DNA of 64,000 bases from Anastrepha obliqua (Eukaryota; Arthropoda; Insecta; Diptera; Tephritidae): the NCBI RefSeq assembly GCF_027943255.1, contig NC_072896.1, positions 310,001 to 374,000 of the forward strand. Reading direction: 5' to 3'. The notes under the pieces were generated by a model, which saw only the letters and a list, made by a program, of their open reading frames with translations, was not told where the DNA came from and searched no databases. Positions 22,261 to 34,790 of this stretch are shown here, piece after piece (the stretch's first letter is position 1; each line of letters opens with the position of its first letter). Position numbers and translations under genes: made by a program.

Positions 22261-23835
22261 TATTCTTATTTTATAGTATTTTCTCAGATCTATCTTATTT
22301 TTTCACCTGCACAAAAACGCGATGCTTTGACCCAAATATTTGTGAAGGTTTCGGTACATCATTTGGATGATCAATTTTGAAATTTTTGTTTTAACTGCCC
22401 AATTGAGCTTTCTTCGAAAATATTATATATATGTATATTTTTTATGACTAAGTGTATGTCCACAAATTACAAATCAATTAAAAAAATTAGGCTCACAAGA
22501 CATTCGTAAAATAAATTAAAAACGATATCTCAAAATAAGGAAGCTAAAAAAAGTTAAATATTTATTTCTTCCAATATTTGAAAACTCTGACCCCCACCGA
22601 TTGTTGTTCAACATCACCAATGAATACATGTACATAACGTTATATCTCTGCATATGCAGTTAACTAAAAAACAGTGTAGAATGTAGATATGTATATCACG
22701 GAGGAAGCCACAAAAGGCAAATGACCCAAACTAAAATAAGGTGGAAAACAACATCACCAATACTTTTAGGCTGTGATGTGTGCCATTTCCACAGAATGTC
22801 GGTTAAAACAAACTTCTGACGAATGAGGAATGAGGTCAACCCAGTAGACTATGCATAGCCGGTGGAATAACTATTCAGAAGCGCAAGCAACGAGCAAACG
22901 AAATACCAACTAACGAACGATCAATGAGAGGTGAAATGCTTGACAATCCATACACACAAAGGCCCATTCTCATGCACTCGCACATGCAAAGTGCAGAAAT
23001 ACACACAAGTTAACACACAACGTGGAGGGTAGTCAAAAGAACAACAAAGCGAATGATGCATAGAAAACAGAAACTACAGAAAAAATATGTTAGATAGATG
23101 AAGCGTAACCTAAAACAACTTAATTGAATTAGATGTATCCTATTCGCACGGCCATGTCATTTAACATATAAAGAAATGTACGCAACCGAGTATAGAGCTT
23201 GAATAGAAATGTATGTATGTACGTTTTGAAAACCATGAAGTCCAATTTCATATTCATACATATAAATATTTACATATTTACGTTTTCAAGCACATATGTA
23301 CATTTGCATGCACTAGCATTAGGAAGCACTAGGTTGGGCATTTAAACACGAGCCCGCAAAACTTTATATCCTAACACCTCTGCGCTAACGAACAGATAAA
23401 TAAAATTCCCAACGCAGTTTGATTTTGTAACGGATTAACCTAACATAGCTTCGTGTAAAAAATTGTAACACAGGCTCTGCAATCGAGCGATTAATGTATT
23501 AATGTATTAATTATTTAATTTGAATTTACTGCAATTTTATATTTGCATGCTGCCGAAACTAAACTGTGAAAAACTGAACTGTAACTTTTATTGGATTAAA
23601 TTGAAATTGTGAAACAGGAAATTGAATTAATTTTACGCAATATGAAAAACTCACGATTGCATTCCATATGCATAAAGGGACTTTATTGGTTCAAAGTTAT
23701 TAATACCAGTACAAAAGGAAAACATTGAAAATTAGCAAAAGCAATTTATTAAAAAGGTTGTGATGGACAGTTTAAAAATGATAATTTAAAATAAATGGAA
23801 TTTTGTTTTATTTATCAAAGCAATTTGCAGTTTTT
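22261..23835. other. No gene recognised
   Basis: AT-rich sequence without a supported coding or repeat feature. Confidence 0.55.
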
Positions 23836-23941
23836 ACAGTTTTTATGAGGAGCTTTTTCATGGCAGGACAACACTCAGAGGTTTGCCATTGGCTGTCAAG
23901 GAGCGACCGCCATTAGAAAAACTCGGCTATTGCAGCCGCCA
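23836..23941 (-). mobile_element. tRNA-headed SINE, reduced copy (S3)
   Basis: A 106-bp derivative. It keeps GGCGGCTGCAATAGCCGAG (box A region), loses the box-B part, resumes at CTAATGGCGGTCGCTCC, continues through GAAAAAGCTCCTCATAAAAA and ends ACTGTA. The 3' boundary is the same as in the copy at 19252. Without box B it should not be transcribed by RNA polymerase III. Confidence 0.8.
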
Positions 23942-24910
23942 AAATTATTAAAATTATATTTAAAAATAAAAATCAATTCTTATCAAATCTTATTTAAAAT
24001 TTATTAATACGCTCGCGCTCTTGCTCCCAAGAGTATTATAATTTTGTTCATTTTAAGGTGGTATATAACAGCATAAAGAAATCGAGATAGATAAGACCAT
24101 ATATTGACTTAGCTTGAGCAAAACTTACAATATTCTAGTAAATCGAGACAGGACACATATTACTCTTTGTTCAAGGTGTTTTGGTATTGATATTGGACGA
24201 AACCGGTTAAAAACTATGTAACGGTAATTTTCAAAATTTTTCCTTCCTTCTTTTTTTTTCTTCTTTTGTGCATGATTTTTTTGTTTTCAACTAGTTGGTC
24301 TCAATATTTTAACGATATGGTGTATGAATAGAAATAAAATATACGTTTTTATGTGAAGCGTCACATACGAAATTGAAATCAATTGAAAGAGGAAAAATGA
24401 GCAGGACACATGAATACATACGGCGGCAAATGCGTAGGGGAAAAGTTTACGGGAAGGAAGGCATTCAAGGTAACAATATTTCAAGCATGAAATGGATGTT
24501 ACGTTGGAAAACAAGCATTTGTAAAAATATGTTTTGCTTTTTCTTTTATTATTTTTCTGAAGAACTAAAAAGAGGTGCGCAGTAGACGTGATTACCACAT
24601 AAGTAATAATACTTACTTCTACCTACAGTTACGGGAATAAAAATAAATATTAAGATTTATTGTATGCTGCTTTAATTTTTTAAATAGAAATATTTCGATA
24701 TAATTTTTTAAATGATTGGCTCTGGGAAATATAATATGTATCTTATTAGAAAAATCATAAAAAATAAATATTTTATTAATTTATATCTGCTAGATTTTTA
24801 GCACTTTCATAACTTTAGCTGAATGTATATTAGCTCTAAATGCAAGTTTACTAGTTGAGCGGTGTTTCATATCCACAATTAAACATTATATACATACATA
24901 TCTACATACT
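23942..24910. other. No gene; faint copy of an interspersed repeat
   Basis: At 24055-24215 the pieces aatcgagatagat... near 24078 and gtgttttggtattgatattg near 24177 resemble the repeat at 27690-28290. Otherwise AT-rich with short frames of no recognisable kind. Confidence 0.45.
24903..24910. repeat. 8-bp target-site duplication, left copy (hAT)
   Basis: tacatact directly outside the hAT left terminus; repeated at 26550-26557. Confidence 0.88.
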
Positions 24911-26549
24911 CAGGCCCGTGCGCAGAAAATTTCCGAGGGGGTGGTTTTAACTCAAGTTACGTAATCAATGAAAAAAGAAAAAAAAAATTTTTAGAGTACA
25001 GAAATTTTATTGTCAAAAGTAATAATTAGCTACATTTAGGTATGTAATAAATCAACTCTTCGAGGTACTGAAAAAAACTCTTTCAAAATTATTTGCGGAT
25101 CGATTTTGACATCGCGATGTACATTGAGTGAGGCTAAGCCGTTCAGACGATCTTCAGACATTGTTGATCTCAAATACGTTTTCAGTCGTCGCAAAGTTGA
25201 GAAGGATCGTTCATTCGTCGCTGTTGTCACAGGCAAAACTGCCATCACGCGAAGCATCTGGCTAACATTTGGAAACGCATCTTCATTACAAATATCGAGT
25301 GCTTCAAGTGAGTTTTTTATTTCCTTTCCGGCAATGAGCTTCCGCCAAAGTTTTACTTCGTTCACCCAGATTTCACGGGAATCGTCGTGCAAAATTGAAC
25401 AGTATGGTTGGAATAGTTGAGCGCAGGACTCTTCCTCGAAAATTTGCATTTTGTTGGGAAAAAGGCAAGCGAAATTTGATAAAATATTGCGGTGATTTAA
25501 GAATCGAGATTGCAATTGTACCAGAAACGAATCAATATACGGTATGTAGATTGTTATGCGGAAATAATCTTCAGCTGAATCAGTTTGTACGTTGGAACGT
25601 TGGGTCTGTTTCGACGCAATCCTCGGCTTTCGCAATTCTATTTCATATTGTTCGCTAATTTCGCTCACGCTTTTGAAAATTTGTCTAAACTCACCCTCAG
25701 CGTTTTCTCTTCTTTCCATCAAAATTTGTTTCGCTGCATCAGCCAATTTGATAACTTCTCCCAGATCTTGATTTTCTCCTTGAAGTACTCGACTCAGGGA
25801 CAATGTGAGGGGATAATGTGTGGAAATTTGCGGTTTTTATAGCTGAAAGCAGTTGAAAAGTTCCAGACGAAGTCGTTTGGTCTTTCCAGGTAGTAGAAAT
25901 CACTTCAAGACCGCGAATCACTGGTGGTTGCAAATGAAGATATGTTGCGACGGACTCGTGCTGCTCTACCCATCTGGTTTTACAAAATTGTTTCAATTTC
26001 GTTACTCGAGATTCCGATAGATGTTCGTTTTCACCCTGAAGGGCATTTTGGCGTTTCGGATAAATGAATAAGGAATGGATATTAAAGATAAATTATTATT
26101 TAATGCTTCTGTGATTAAGTACTATGAGATTTATAAAGAAATTTATAAAATGTCACAGTTCCTACTTAAGTAGCAGCACTTGCTTTGTGAGTTGTCGTCG
26201 GCAAAATTAGAAATAGATTTAATTCGGCGACAACGTCAATTTGCAGTTTTGCCGCTTGAAGTTGTGCTGTCGTCAAAAAAATCGGTTCCATAAGAGCGCG
26301 TGTAAATAAAATTTGACAGATGCTGACTGTCGCTCCCTGTCGTCTATGTAGACACAGTATCACGACGAATCGGTTAAATACGCATTGCGGGAACAACAAC
26401 AAACAGAAAAGAGTATTTACATATGTATTAAATAAGTATATCTACTATGTAGTCATTACAAGCTTTCAATTCGGTTTTTTATGGGTGCGAAAGCGAGAGA
26501 AAATGCCGCAGTGGGGGTTTGGGGTTCAAACTGCCTGCGCACGGGCCTG
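24911..26549 (-). mobile_element. hAT element, shortened
   Basis: A 1,639-bp element with perfect 15-bp terminal inverted repeats CAGGCCCGTGCGCAG and an 8-bp target-site duplication (tacatact), both hallmarks of hAT transposons. Only the C-terminal half of the transposase remains on the minus strand. The part upstream of about 26060 is AT-rich and lacks a BED finger, so the element is a deletion derivative that would need a transposase supplied from elsewhere. Confidence 0.95.
25036..26060 (-). pseudogene. hAT transposase C-terminal half, frameshifted
   Basis: The upstream segment reads YPKRQNALQGENEHL, then KLKQFCKTRWVEQHESVATY and further to LLSAIK near 25840, a conserved block of ZMYM1-like/hAT transposases. 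A frameshift with loss of a few codons follows near 25810-25840. The downstream frame of about 255 codons begins with LSRVLQGENQDLGEVIKLAD and contains the C-terminal dimerisation domain with ATNERSFSTLRRLKTYLRST and MSEDRLNGLASLNVHRD, ending at 25036. The N-terminal zinc finger and first catalytic region are missing. Confidence 0.88.
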
Positions 26550-26557
26550 TACATACT
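26550..26557. repeat. 8-bp target-site duplication, right copy (hAT)
   Basis: Second copy of tacatact. Confidence 0.88.
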
Positions 26558-27689
26558 TATATAGTTCTATACTTATACTTATTCCAAAAGTTTTGAATTT
26601 AACAAAGAAAATGTTTTTAAATCATTTCCTTCCCAACTATCCCGATAACATTTTTCTTTAGAATTAAATAAAGTTCGACTGCCATACAGCAAAGACATAT
26701 GAAAGCAGTGAACAGCATTAAAAAAAACTTCACAGCCCACCGTTTTGCAGCCAAAATCACGCTCCGCAACCTGTGAATATTGGCGGCAGTGCACGCGTCA
26801 TTGCCGCCACGACATTTTGCTCGTTAGTATGTAGCTAACGAGCTTATGAAAGGAGTGAGCAAGCGAACAAGTGCTCTGCCTTTTGCCGCCCACGCACAGG
26901 TACACATATACGCTTGCCTGTGCACACATTTCGTATGTTACTCACATGGCTACAAAATAAATTGATTGCAACAAGCTTAATTTAACGGTATGGCTACGAA
27001 ATGCGAAATAACCAACATTACAACAATAACAACATTTTCTATTCATTTTTCTCCACCAATAAATATATGTAGAAGGTTTTTATGCATAGATGCACTTCCT
27101 TGCATTTTTGTCAAACAAATTTGTTTGGGAGAATCTCAAGAAGCGCAGCAAACTTTCACAGTTTTCAACAAACTTTTTCGGTTTTAATTTGCTACACATG
27201 TAATTTCAGCCAAAATGGCTATGTGCAAGTAAATATGTTTACATAGGAGTTCGCAGAGCTTTTTCTTATCATACCGAAAAAAAAATATCGTAAAGTGAAA
27301 ATACAAATAAAATGTACTATAAGTAAATAATAAAAAGATAAAAAATGCTATCATTTGGGAATCCACATCGAATGTTGTAGTTTGTTGGCCTAAAATTCTC
27401 GAGCTTAGCATACTTCTACCTACTTTATTTTATTGTTAACAATAGGATTATGCTCATATGTGTTTTCTTTTTTCAATTCTGTGGAAGTACGTAGTTATTG
27501 TCACCATTGATTGGTGGTTAGCGAAACTTTCTGCATTTGTTTTAATTTATGTATGTACATCGTTGCATCACAGTTGCCACAAACAACAGATAAACAACGG
27601 CCCACTTGCATAAGTACATAAATGCAATTCTACATATTCGTACTTATGTGCGTACATACATACATGCATACCCTCGTATGTTTTTATAC
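26558..27689. other. No gene recognised
   Basis: AT-rich sequence with no supported feature. Confidence 0.55.
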
Positions 27690-28290
27690 CCACGCACTTG
27701 TGCCCAAAGGTATTAAAAATTTGTTCACATAACGTCTGTATGTAACAGCGTAAAATAATCGAGATAGATACAGACGTACACACACTTACATACTCCAAGA
27801 TGATTAGAATGAAGATAGGAGTCGATTTAACCATGTCTGTCCGTCCGTCGATGTGCACAATAGCTCGCGCAAAAATTAATGTATTTTAATGAAACTTGGT
27901 ATACAAATCACTTTTTATGCAGGGTAGTTTGGCATTGTAAATGGGTAAAATAGGTCAATAACGAGGCCCCTTTATGTGATATCTCTGTTATAAATGAAGC
28001 AGGACTACTCCAATTTGGTAAAAATGATGAATCCAAGAAAAAAATATGACGGAAGTAAATTTTGAAAAATGTGCAGCGCCACGTCCACTTCTGGGAAACC
28101 GTCCACTCAGAAAACCCACCTAAATTGAGTCCCTGTATTGTTTCCCACCTAATTTAGATCCAGCAAGCTCATTATTTATAAGTTAGGACTAAATTTCCGT
28201 CCGTCCGTATTGTGTTGCAAGCTACAACTCCCATTGTCTATGAATTTGTTTGATCCACAAATTAACAGCCCAAATCGAATTTTACTAAAA
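27690..28290 (+). repeat. Diffuse interspersed repeat, copy 1
   Basis: Contains taatgaaacttggtatac, the phrase gccacgtccacttctggg and gtctatgaatttgtttga, in the same order as the copy at 29870-30250. This type of non-coding repeat with an 'aaacttggta ... gcccactt' core is widespread in dipteran genomes. No terminal repeats or target duplications were identified, and the class is unknown to me. The strand is arbitrary. Confidence 0.6.
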
Positions 28291-29869
28291 TGTGCATGGG
28301 TATATAAAGTTCGGTTCATATCGTGTTAAGCATTCCGTACTTGGTAAGTCTGTGCATTTGTGCATCCAAAAACTTTCAACTTGCAGTTCTAGGCGTGAAA
28401 CGTGTCGCAGATGTGCCATATCTCGCAACTGCAAGCAGCTACCCTGCAAGAACAGAGGCAGTCATTTTACCGATCATGTGATAGTCACCGCTGATGGAAA
28501 CTTTAAAAAATGCTCATAACAAAGTTTCTACCGCATTCTTAGTCACAAGTCTCAAAGTTGGTTTTTCATCTTCCTCTAACTTATGGATTTTGTCGGCAAA
28601 TTAAACATATCACTCTAATGTTTCTTTGCAGTCAACAATACAGTAATACTCATGGCATATGAGAAATCACAATTGATCTAATTTTTTGACAGTTTGACCA
28701 ATCAAATTTTATGTAAATATCAATTACAAGTAAATGAAAATCGAACAATAATTTTCTTCGGTTTACTTCCTTAACATTTTATAAAAAGTTATCTTATATT
28801 TTTACTACTTTTCAAACTCTTGCATTGCGATATCTTGGGTGCTATCTCGAATTTTATCTGTCATCCAACAAGCTGAGCGCTCCACTTTTCGAAGAGCCAC
28901 CTTGTATTAATTGTTCTGCTTCGTTATTTCTGACTCATCAGCGATCTGAAAAATTTAGTTTTTAATAACTTTCTAGAGAGTGAACAATCATAAGGGTGTC
29001 AAATACTTATATCAAATTTCAATGGTGAAGATACGCGCGCGCTTTTAAACTGCATAAAAAATTTTCAGTTGTTCCCTCATGAGAGGGGTTTTCCCTGGCA
29101 TTATTTGTTCACTCTTTCATATACATTTTTAGGTAAAAGGAGGCAGTGAAAGTAGTTGCATAAGAATTAGTAAAAAACAATTGTGTATGTACGAGTATTA
29201 TTTTCCATCATGCAATTCTTGTAGGGTACCTAAGCGAGTATAAGTGTGTGGAGTGTGTTTATCTGTGAGCTCAAAAATTTTCCATCGTTTGTTATCACCT
29301 TCCTGTGCCACTCAAAAGTTTGATATTTTTTTTATTTTTGCCGCATTTTTTCCCACTTTTTGTTTGTCAGAATTTATAAACTGCACAGAACAATTTGCGG
29401 GTAAAGGATAACAGCTCGCATCAGTACGCGTCACGGATGTGTAGGCATGGCGGATAAGCTTTGACTGGAATCGGAGCAACACAACTGTGCAGCTTAAACG
29501 AAATTAAATGTTTTGGACTATGCTCGCTAACTTTTCAACAATAAGTGCAGAATACGAAATGTCGTTCATACTTCTAAAACTTTCAGATTGAATTTCTGAG
29601 ATAGGAGATTTGAAATTTTGTGAATAAGAGAGATTAGTAGTTAAAAGGTCTAAATGCACTTATTCAAATCGCTTAGCAAATTACGCAAAGCTCAACAAAT
29701 AACGCAATTAGAAATATAAAAAAAATATTGTTTTAAGCTAAAACTCTACCAAATTCTTTAAATTAAAAATTCTGTTAACATAAAGTGAGTTTTTAATCAG
29801 TTATAGTTATTATGTTATAATATGGATTCTGTCATTATGTTACTAATTAGTCATCATCTGCTCGAGCAG
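28291..29869. other. No gene recognised
   Basis: A plus-strand frame at 28292-28519 (75 codons) is Cys-rich but has no convincing domain. Otherwise AT-rich. Confidence 0.5.
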
Positions 29870-30250
29870 AAATAAATATAATTCACTGAAACTTGGTACA
29901 CATATAATTCTTTATCTAAGGTGGTTTGGTGAGGAAAATGTAGCGAATCCGTCACCTGCCATCTAACAGTAAATTTGAAGAAAGCAATAAGTAAAATTTT
30001 GAAAAATGCGCCAGACCATGCCCATTTTGGGGTAACCTCGTGTGTCTCGAAAATGACTTAATACAACTTTAGAACCAACATCCATAAATATTATTGAGAT
30101 CGGATAAAAGCACGCCCACTTTTTTATATGTTGGGACTAAGTTTTCCTCCGCCCATCTGATGTTCCAGGCTCTAACTTTCTTTGTCTATGAGTTTGCTTG
30201 AATCCAAAAATTAACAGCCAGCCCAAATAATATTTCGCGCCGGAACAAGT
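29870..30250 (+). repeat. Diffuse interspersed repeat, copy 2
   Basis: Shares with copy 1 the successive blocks actgaaacttggtacaca, aaaatgcgccagaccatgcc, tgttgggactaagttttcc, gtctatgagtttgcttgaat and aaattaacagcc. Identity is moderate, so both copies are old. Confidence 0.6.
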
Positions 30251-31226
30251 TTAGCCTTTCTTACTTGCTTTTAAAATGATTTTCTATTCTACATAATTTA
30301 GTGTACATACGGCCAAGTCTGTCTGCCCGTAATTTTTATTAAACCATATAATTTTCAATTAATCATTAAAATTTATCTTTGCATTCAGATCCCATTCCCA
30401 GTTGCACTACACATTTGCCAAAGTTTTTTCAATTATCTGAAACGTTCCCTGCACCGCCTTCAAGGATAACATTGAATATTTGTTTTATGGCTTCAGCATT
30501 CTCAAACTGGCGCGCCAGAGTAGTAGCTTCACACGAACCAGCTTGGGTGAATCCGATGGCTTCGATGATATTTATATATGACGTTTTTACATGAAATTCA
30601 TTTTCAATTAAAATGATTGAAAAATCTTATAAATAATCTTAACGAAACTATTAAAAATTACTTATCAAATTTTTCTCCCTCTCCCTTGCGCTTTCTCTCT
30701 CTATATTTGGACAGAATTAACTACATCATCAAAACTCCAACGTTTATTCAGAGACTGATGAATAGTCAATAAATGTGCATCACATAAGTCACACTTGAGT
30801 GGCTCACAATTTACACTTGATTGGCTTTGCAGAAATGTTTCTTTATTGGTATTTGCCAAACTCCTCTATACATGACAATTACTCAAAACGAAAACTTTTC
30901 AAATATGGCATGCAAACGAAGGCAGACAGGCAGATGCAAATGCAAGCGGAAGGGTTTTAAATTTCTTATCGCTGTAGAAACACTACCTTGCACCACTTCG
31001 CACATTTTCTCTATTCAGGTTCAACGGAAATTCCAATACCAATACCAACTGTTCATTGCACTTGAGTAAACTGTTTGAAAAGTTAGTAGGTTGCAATTCA
31101 TTTTTCTCGAAAATAATCGGGCAGAGGTTAAAAACATCAAAATTGTAGCAAAAATCTTATTTTTATTCAGATTTTTTTTGTCCCCAATGCATTTTAAATA
31201 TTATTTGTTAAGCATCTACATACAAT
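30251..31226. other. No gene recognised
   Basis: AT-rich sequence with short unassigned frames. Confidence 0.5.
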
Positions 31227-31327
31227 ACTAGCCGCCCGGTACGTGCTTCGCTACGTATAAAGTGAAATATTAAATCATTATATTATAAAAAAAAATATAT
31301 TTAATTATTTACTAGTTATTTTAAAAC

Positions 31328-33050
31328 TTAATCCAAAACATTTGGATGAACAATATTTTTTGTTTTTCCATTTTGAGCATGAATAAACAAACGGCTGGGG
31401 GTACCGACTCTGGAACAGGCAACATAAAGTTGGCCATGTGAAAAACATCATTCCTGCAAATGCACACCACAAACGTTAAATGTTTGCCCTTGGGCTTTGT
31501 TGATGGTCATCGCAAATGATAAACGCACAGGATATTGTAATCGTTTGAATTCAACTGGCATATCAGTTGGAATCATAGGTAGGGATACGCGGTATTCAAC
31601 AAACTTCTCCTTTTGATTTACCAATTAAGATCGTAGCTTCAATCAAATATGGCAATAAATTTTTCACTGCCAATCTGGTACCATTACACAGTTTTGGTGG
31701 ATTACTATTTCGCAATAATATAATCAAAGAACCCACTTTCAGATTCAAGCAATGCGGTGGCATACCAGCCGGTTCTAATGAATTTAAAATTCAGTTGGAT
31801 AGTTCATTGCCTCATCTTGATTCATAGCACTGTCAATTGATTTATATGTCGTGACTACACCTGGTAGTTTTGCTTGAATTTGAAAACTAATGGCATTGAT
31901 ATGAATGTTCTTCGGTGCTAAAATGGCGCGTTCTCTCAACCAATCATGATTTCTGTAATTCTGAAGAACATTTGGAAAAACACATTCAATCAATTCATCT
32001 ATGGATTTCGTAATTGTACAAAAATTGTTCGGTACAGTGATCAATCCGTTGGTTCTGTCGATTTGTATTTTGCCATCACCAATTTGTAACAATTGTTTTG
32101 AAAACTCATGGGCAGCTGGATCATTTTCATTCAGCTGGATATTCAACACACTGAAAATATTATTTACCTGTTGTGGATCAATCATTGGTATATTGATATG
32201 GTAGCCATCGTCACCTTTCCAATGCAATATTGGGTATTGTAATGCGTCGTAACTACGATGAAGTTCCGAAACACGTTGCAACTGCTCATTTCTACGATGA
32301 AGTATAATATCGCGCGATTGAAACTGATCACCACGAATTACAATTGCAACCTCATCAATTGTCGGTGCATTGAATCGTGAGAATCATGCTCTCCAAAAGG
32401 TGTTCTATCAGCCCTTATTACGATTTTGTGATTATCAGATGGCATACGATCGAGAGCAATTTTGAACAATTGAACTAATGCGTTATGTTGATGGAAAAAC
32501 CTTTGTAGCTCACAAATAATTTCTCGCCTTGTATTCAAAGCAATTGCACAACGTTGATCCAATTCACGATTTTCATCACCAATAAAATAAATTTGCAAAA
32601 ATTGATAATCCTCGTCGGGGTATGGTAATAAAGAACCAGCTTGATGATAAATTTGGCCCTGAATCTGCAACATGTATGCAAGGTATATGTTGCATAATAA
32701 TTTTTAAAACTATAGAATACTTTTATGATTCAGATAGATTGGGACAATCCTGTTTAAGTATTTACCTTAAACGTCGGCATAAAATTATCTCTAATAATGT
32801 TAGTAGCACCAAAAGAAGTCATTTGAAATGCCAAATTGTATTGTTGAATATGACTCAAAAAGTGCTTCGAATTTTCAGAAGTCCCAAAAATTAATGAAGA
32901 CAATGGTTCGGGTGGAGTTTCTAATGGTGGCAATCTCACTTTGCCATTAGCACAACACATGCCGGGCGTTTCACCTGGAAATTTAGCCGCATGCTGATTA
33001 ACATTTTTGTCTACGTGCACATATCTCTTCACACAAAATGTAAGCACGAA
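31328..33050 (-). pseudogene. Helitron Rep/helicase protein, core missing
   Basis: From 5' to 3': a Helitron-like N-terminal domain (KFPGETPGMCCANGKVRLPP near 32960; SKHFLSHIQQYNLAFQMTSF near 32840); after a gap, IQGQIYHQAGSLLPYPDEDY near 32660; then RFNAPTIDEVAIVIRGDQF after a frameshift near 32375; then RSYDALQYPILHWKGDDGYH near 32240. At about 32175 the frame runs straight from NIPMIDPQQ into helicase sequence (FSKQLLQIGDGK, PNNFCTITKSIDELIECVFP, LPGVVTTYKSIDSAMNQDEA). The HUH nickase motifs, its tyrosines and the helicase Walker motifs are therefore deleted. The C-terminus has several stops but reads AMTINKAQGQTFNVCGVHLQ and GQLYVACSRVGTPSRLF, ending at 31328. Confidence 0.9.
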
Positions 33051-33289
33051 CCAAATGTGCCATTCTCAAATAAAAATACTTTGTGCTTATTCTTACATCG
33101 AAATGAGTGGAAGTAGAAAGGTAGGTACAATAAAAAAGTGGTTTGATACATTCCAACGGCCGATTCTCTGTTTCTGATTTTGCAATTGGAAACTCGCCTT
33201 CAGGTAAAAAGAATATACTGTTATGTGATTGAATATACCATTTTAACTGGTTGTAGTACATAAGAATGCAATCTCTTAACCTGAAGACG

Positions 33290-33850
33290 AGTTCCCAATT
33301 GGTCTATATCTGGAGTCCTTAGTTACCCAGCGAAAAGAAAAGTCCTCTTTTCATTAGCATTTATCAACAACTTTCAATGGATACCCATGTGGTTCAAACA
33401 CATCCTAGGGTTATCCAGGTCCACGTTTTGGTCTATATCTCGAGACCCTAGTTACGGAGGGCCATTAAAAATACTTTATACTATAGTAATCATCAACAGC
33501 TCCCATTTGCTACCCATATTGTACGAACACATCCTTAAGATATCGGGGTCCACATTTTGGCCGATATCTCGAGACCCTAGTCACGGAGCGGCATCAAAAG
33601 TACTCGATACTATAGAATCATCAGCAGCTTCCATTTGCTACCCATATTGTACAAACACATCCTAGGGTTACCCGGGTCCACGTTTTGGATTATATCTCGA
33701 GACCCTAGTCACGGAACGGTATGAAAAATACTCTATACTATAGAAATCATCAACAGCTCCCATTTGCTACCCATATTGTACAAACACATCCTAGGGTTAC
33801 CCGGGTTCACGTTTTGGCCTATTTCTCGAGACCATGGTATCCGATTCTTA
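33290..33850. repeat. 129-bp tandem repeat array inside the Helitron
   Basis: Units begin with catcct at 33401, 33530, 33658 and 33787, giving spacings of 129, 128 and 129 bp, with partial units on both sides. Each carries a tatatctcgagaccctag core and a cccatttgctacccatattg segment. The array lies in the non-coding 5' part of the element. Confidence 0.92.
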
Positions 33851-33979
33851 AAATTTCAGAATAGAAACCATCTACTGAATAGTCCAAACAAAGCCTAAAA
33901 ATTTTGTTTGGATAGGTGAGCCCGTTCTTGAGTTATAAAGTCTCAACGAAAAATGGCATTCATTTTTATATATATAGAT

Positions 33980-34189
33980 AAAAATAAATGCATGTTATGT
34001 TTGTATGCAGCGCCACGTAAAAACATTCCGTTGAAGCAAATTTATAATATTCTCACAAGGCTTTACTTTCTCAAAGTTTTGAGGCCAATGGGAAGCATAC
34101 GCACAGATATTCTTTTTCAAGTGCTGTATGTACCAGAAAATTGAATATATTACTTTTATACTCGTACTTCTAGCCTAACATAACCCCCA
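33980..34189. other. No gene recognised
   Basis: Short AT-rich spacer between the Helitron and a possible RTE scrap. Confidence 0.5.
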
Positions 34190-34275
34190 TCCAAGGAAAG
34201 TGGCAGGCTGGGTCCGAAGTTTACAGTAGCTGCTATGTAAAGAAACACAAATTCGATAGATGAAAGGTGAATATA
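34190..34275 (+). mobile_element. Possible short RTE endonuclease relic
   Basis: catccaaggaaagtgg and tacagtagctgctatgtaaa plus cacaaattcgatag resemble positions 44913-45005 of the full LINE (catccaagag..., tacagctgccatgtaaag, cgcaaattcgg). The match is short and interrupted. Confidence 0.35.
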
Positions 34276-34439
34276 ATCGTATTCCTTAAAGTCTGCACTA
34301 GGTTCCTGAAGAGTACCTGGTAAAAGTTTCAGCCAGAGACACATCCAGTATGTGCAGTTGCAGAATTAGAAATTTAAAGCTTAGAATTACTACTAATAAA
34401 AGCTTGTTTCAGTAACTATTAAAAGCAGACAAGTGAACA

Positions 34440-34790
34440 TTTTTTTATTTATTTGCTCGTCAGCTCTTGGAATCTGTCGAGATGCTGTTTGTTGACCTCG
34501 CGAATGATATTATATTTTCTTTTAGTGCTGCGATGGTCGCTGGGTTCGTTTCATTACTTTACTTTTGACGTACGCCCACAGAAATAAGTCCATAGGGATA
34601 AGGTCGGCCGAACTGAGTGGTCGTGATATGTCACCGAAATGACTTATCAGTTTGTTATCAAAAAGTCACGCAATATCGCCATGGTCTCTCTGGGCGTGTG
34701 CGATGTGGCACCAAGCACTATTGTGCAAGTGACGAGTTCTATATTTTCATTTGTATTGCGGCTGTGTACCCGGCCGTGGACTTTCGGCCA
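34440..34790 (-). pseudogene. Tc1/mariner-superfamily transposase relic, C-terminal
   Basis: A minus-strand translation in broken frames gives WCHIAHAQRDHGDIA, then LFDNKLISHFGDISRPLSSA and DLIPMDLFLWAYVKSKV. This corresponds to the QDGATCHTAR...CDLTPLDFFLWGYVK part of the same family as the element at 41291-42185, a part that element lacks. Termini were not identified. Confidence 0.6.

Larger units (their letters stand above)
31228..33978 (-). mobile_element. Helitron, internally deleted, both termini present
   Basis: A 2,751-bp minus-strand element. The 5' terminus is TCTATATATATAAAAATGAA (at 33978) and the 3' terminus ends ...ACCGGGCGGCTAG (at 31228). On the element strand the flanks are A before TC and T after CTAG, as expected for insertion between A and T with no target duplication. 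The subterminal 3' sequence GTAGCGAAGCACGTACC is familiar from insect Helitrons. The coding part is degenerate and a tandem array lies near the 5' end. Confidence 0.93.

Noticed and set aside
33290..33850. CRISPR-like array
   Set aside because: Units are contiguous 129-bp tandem repeats without spacers, inside a eukaryotic Helitron.
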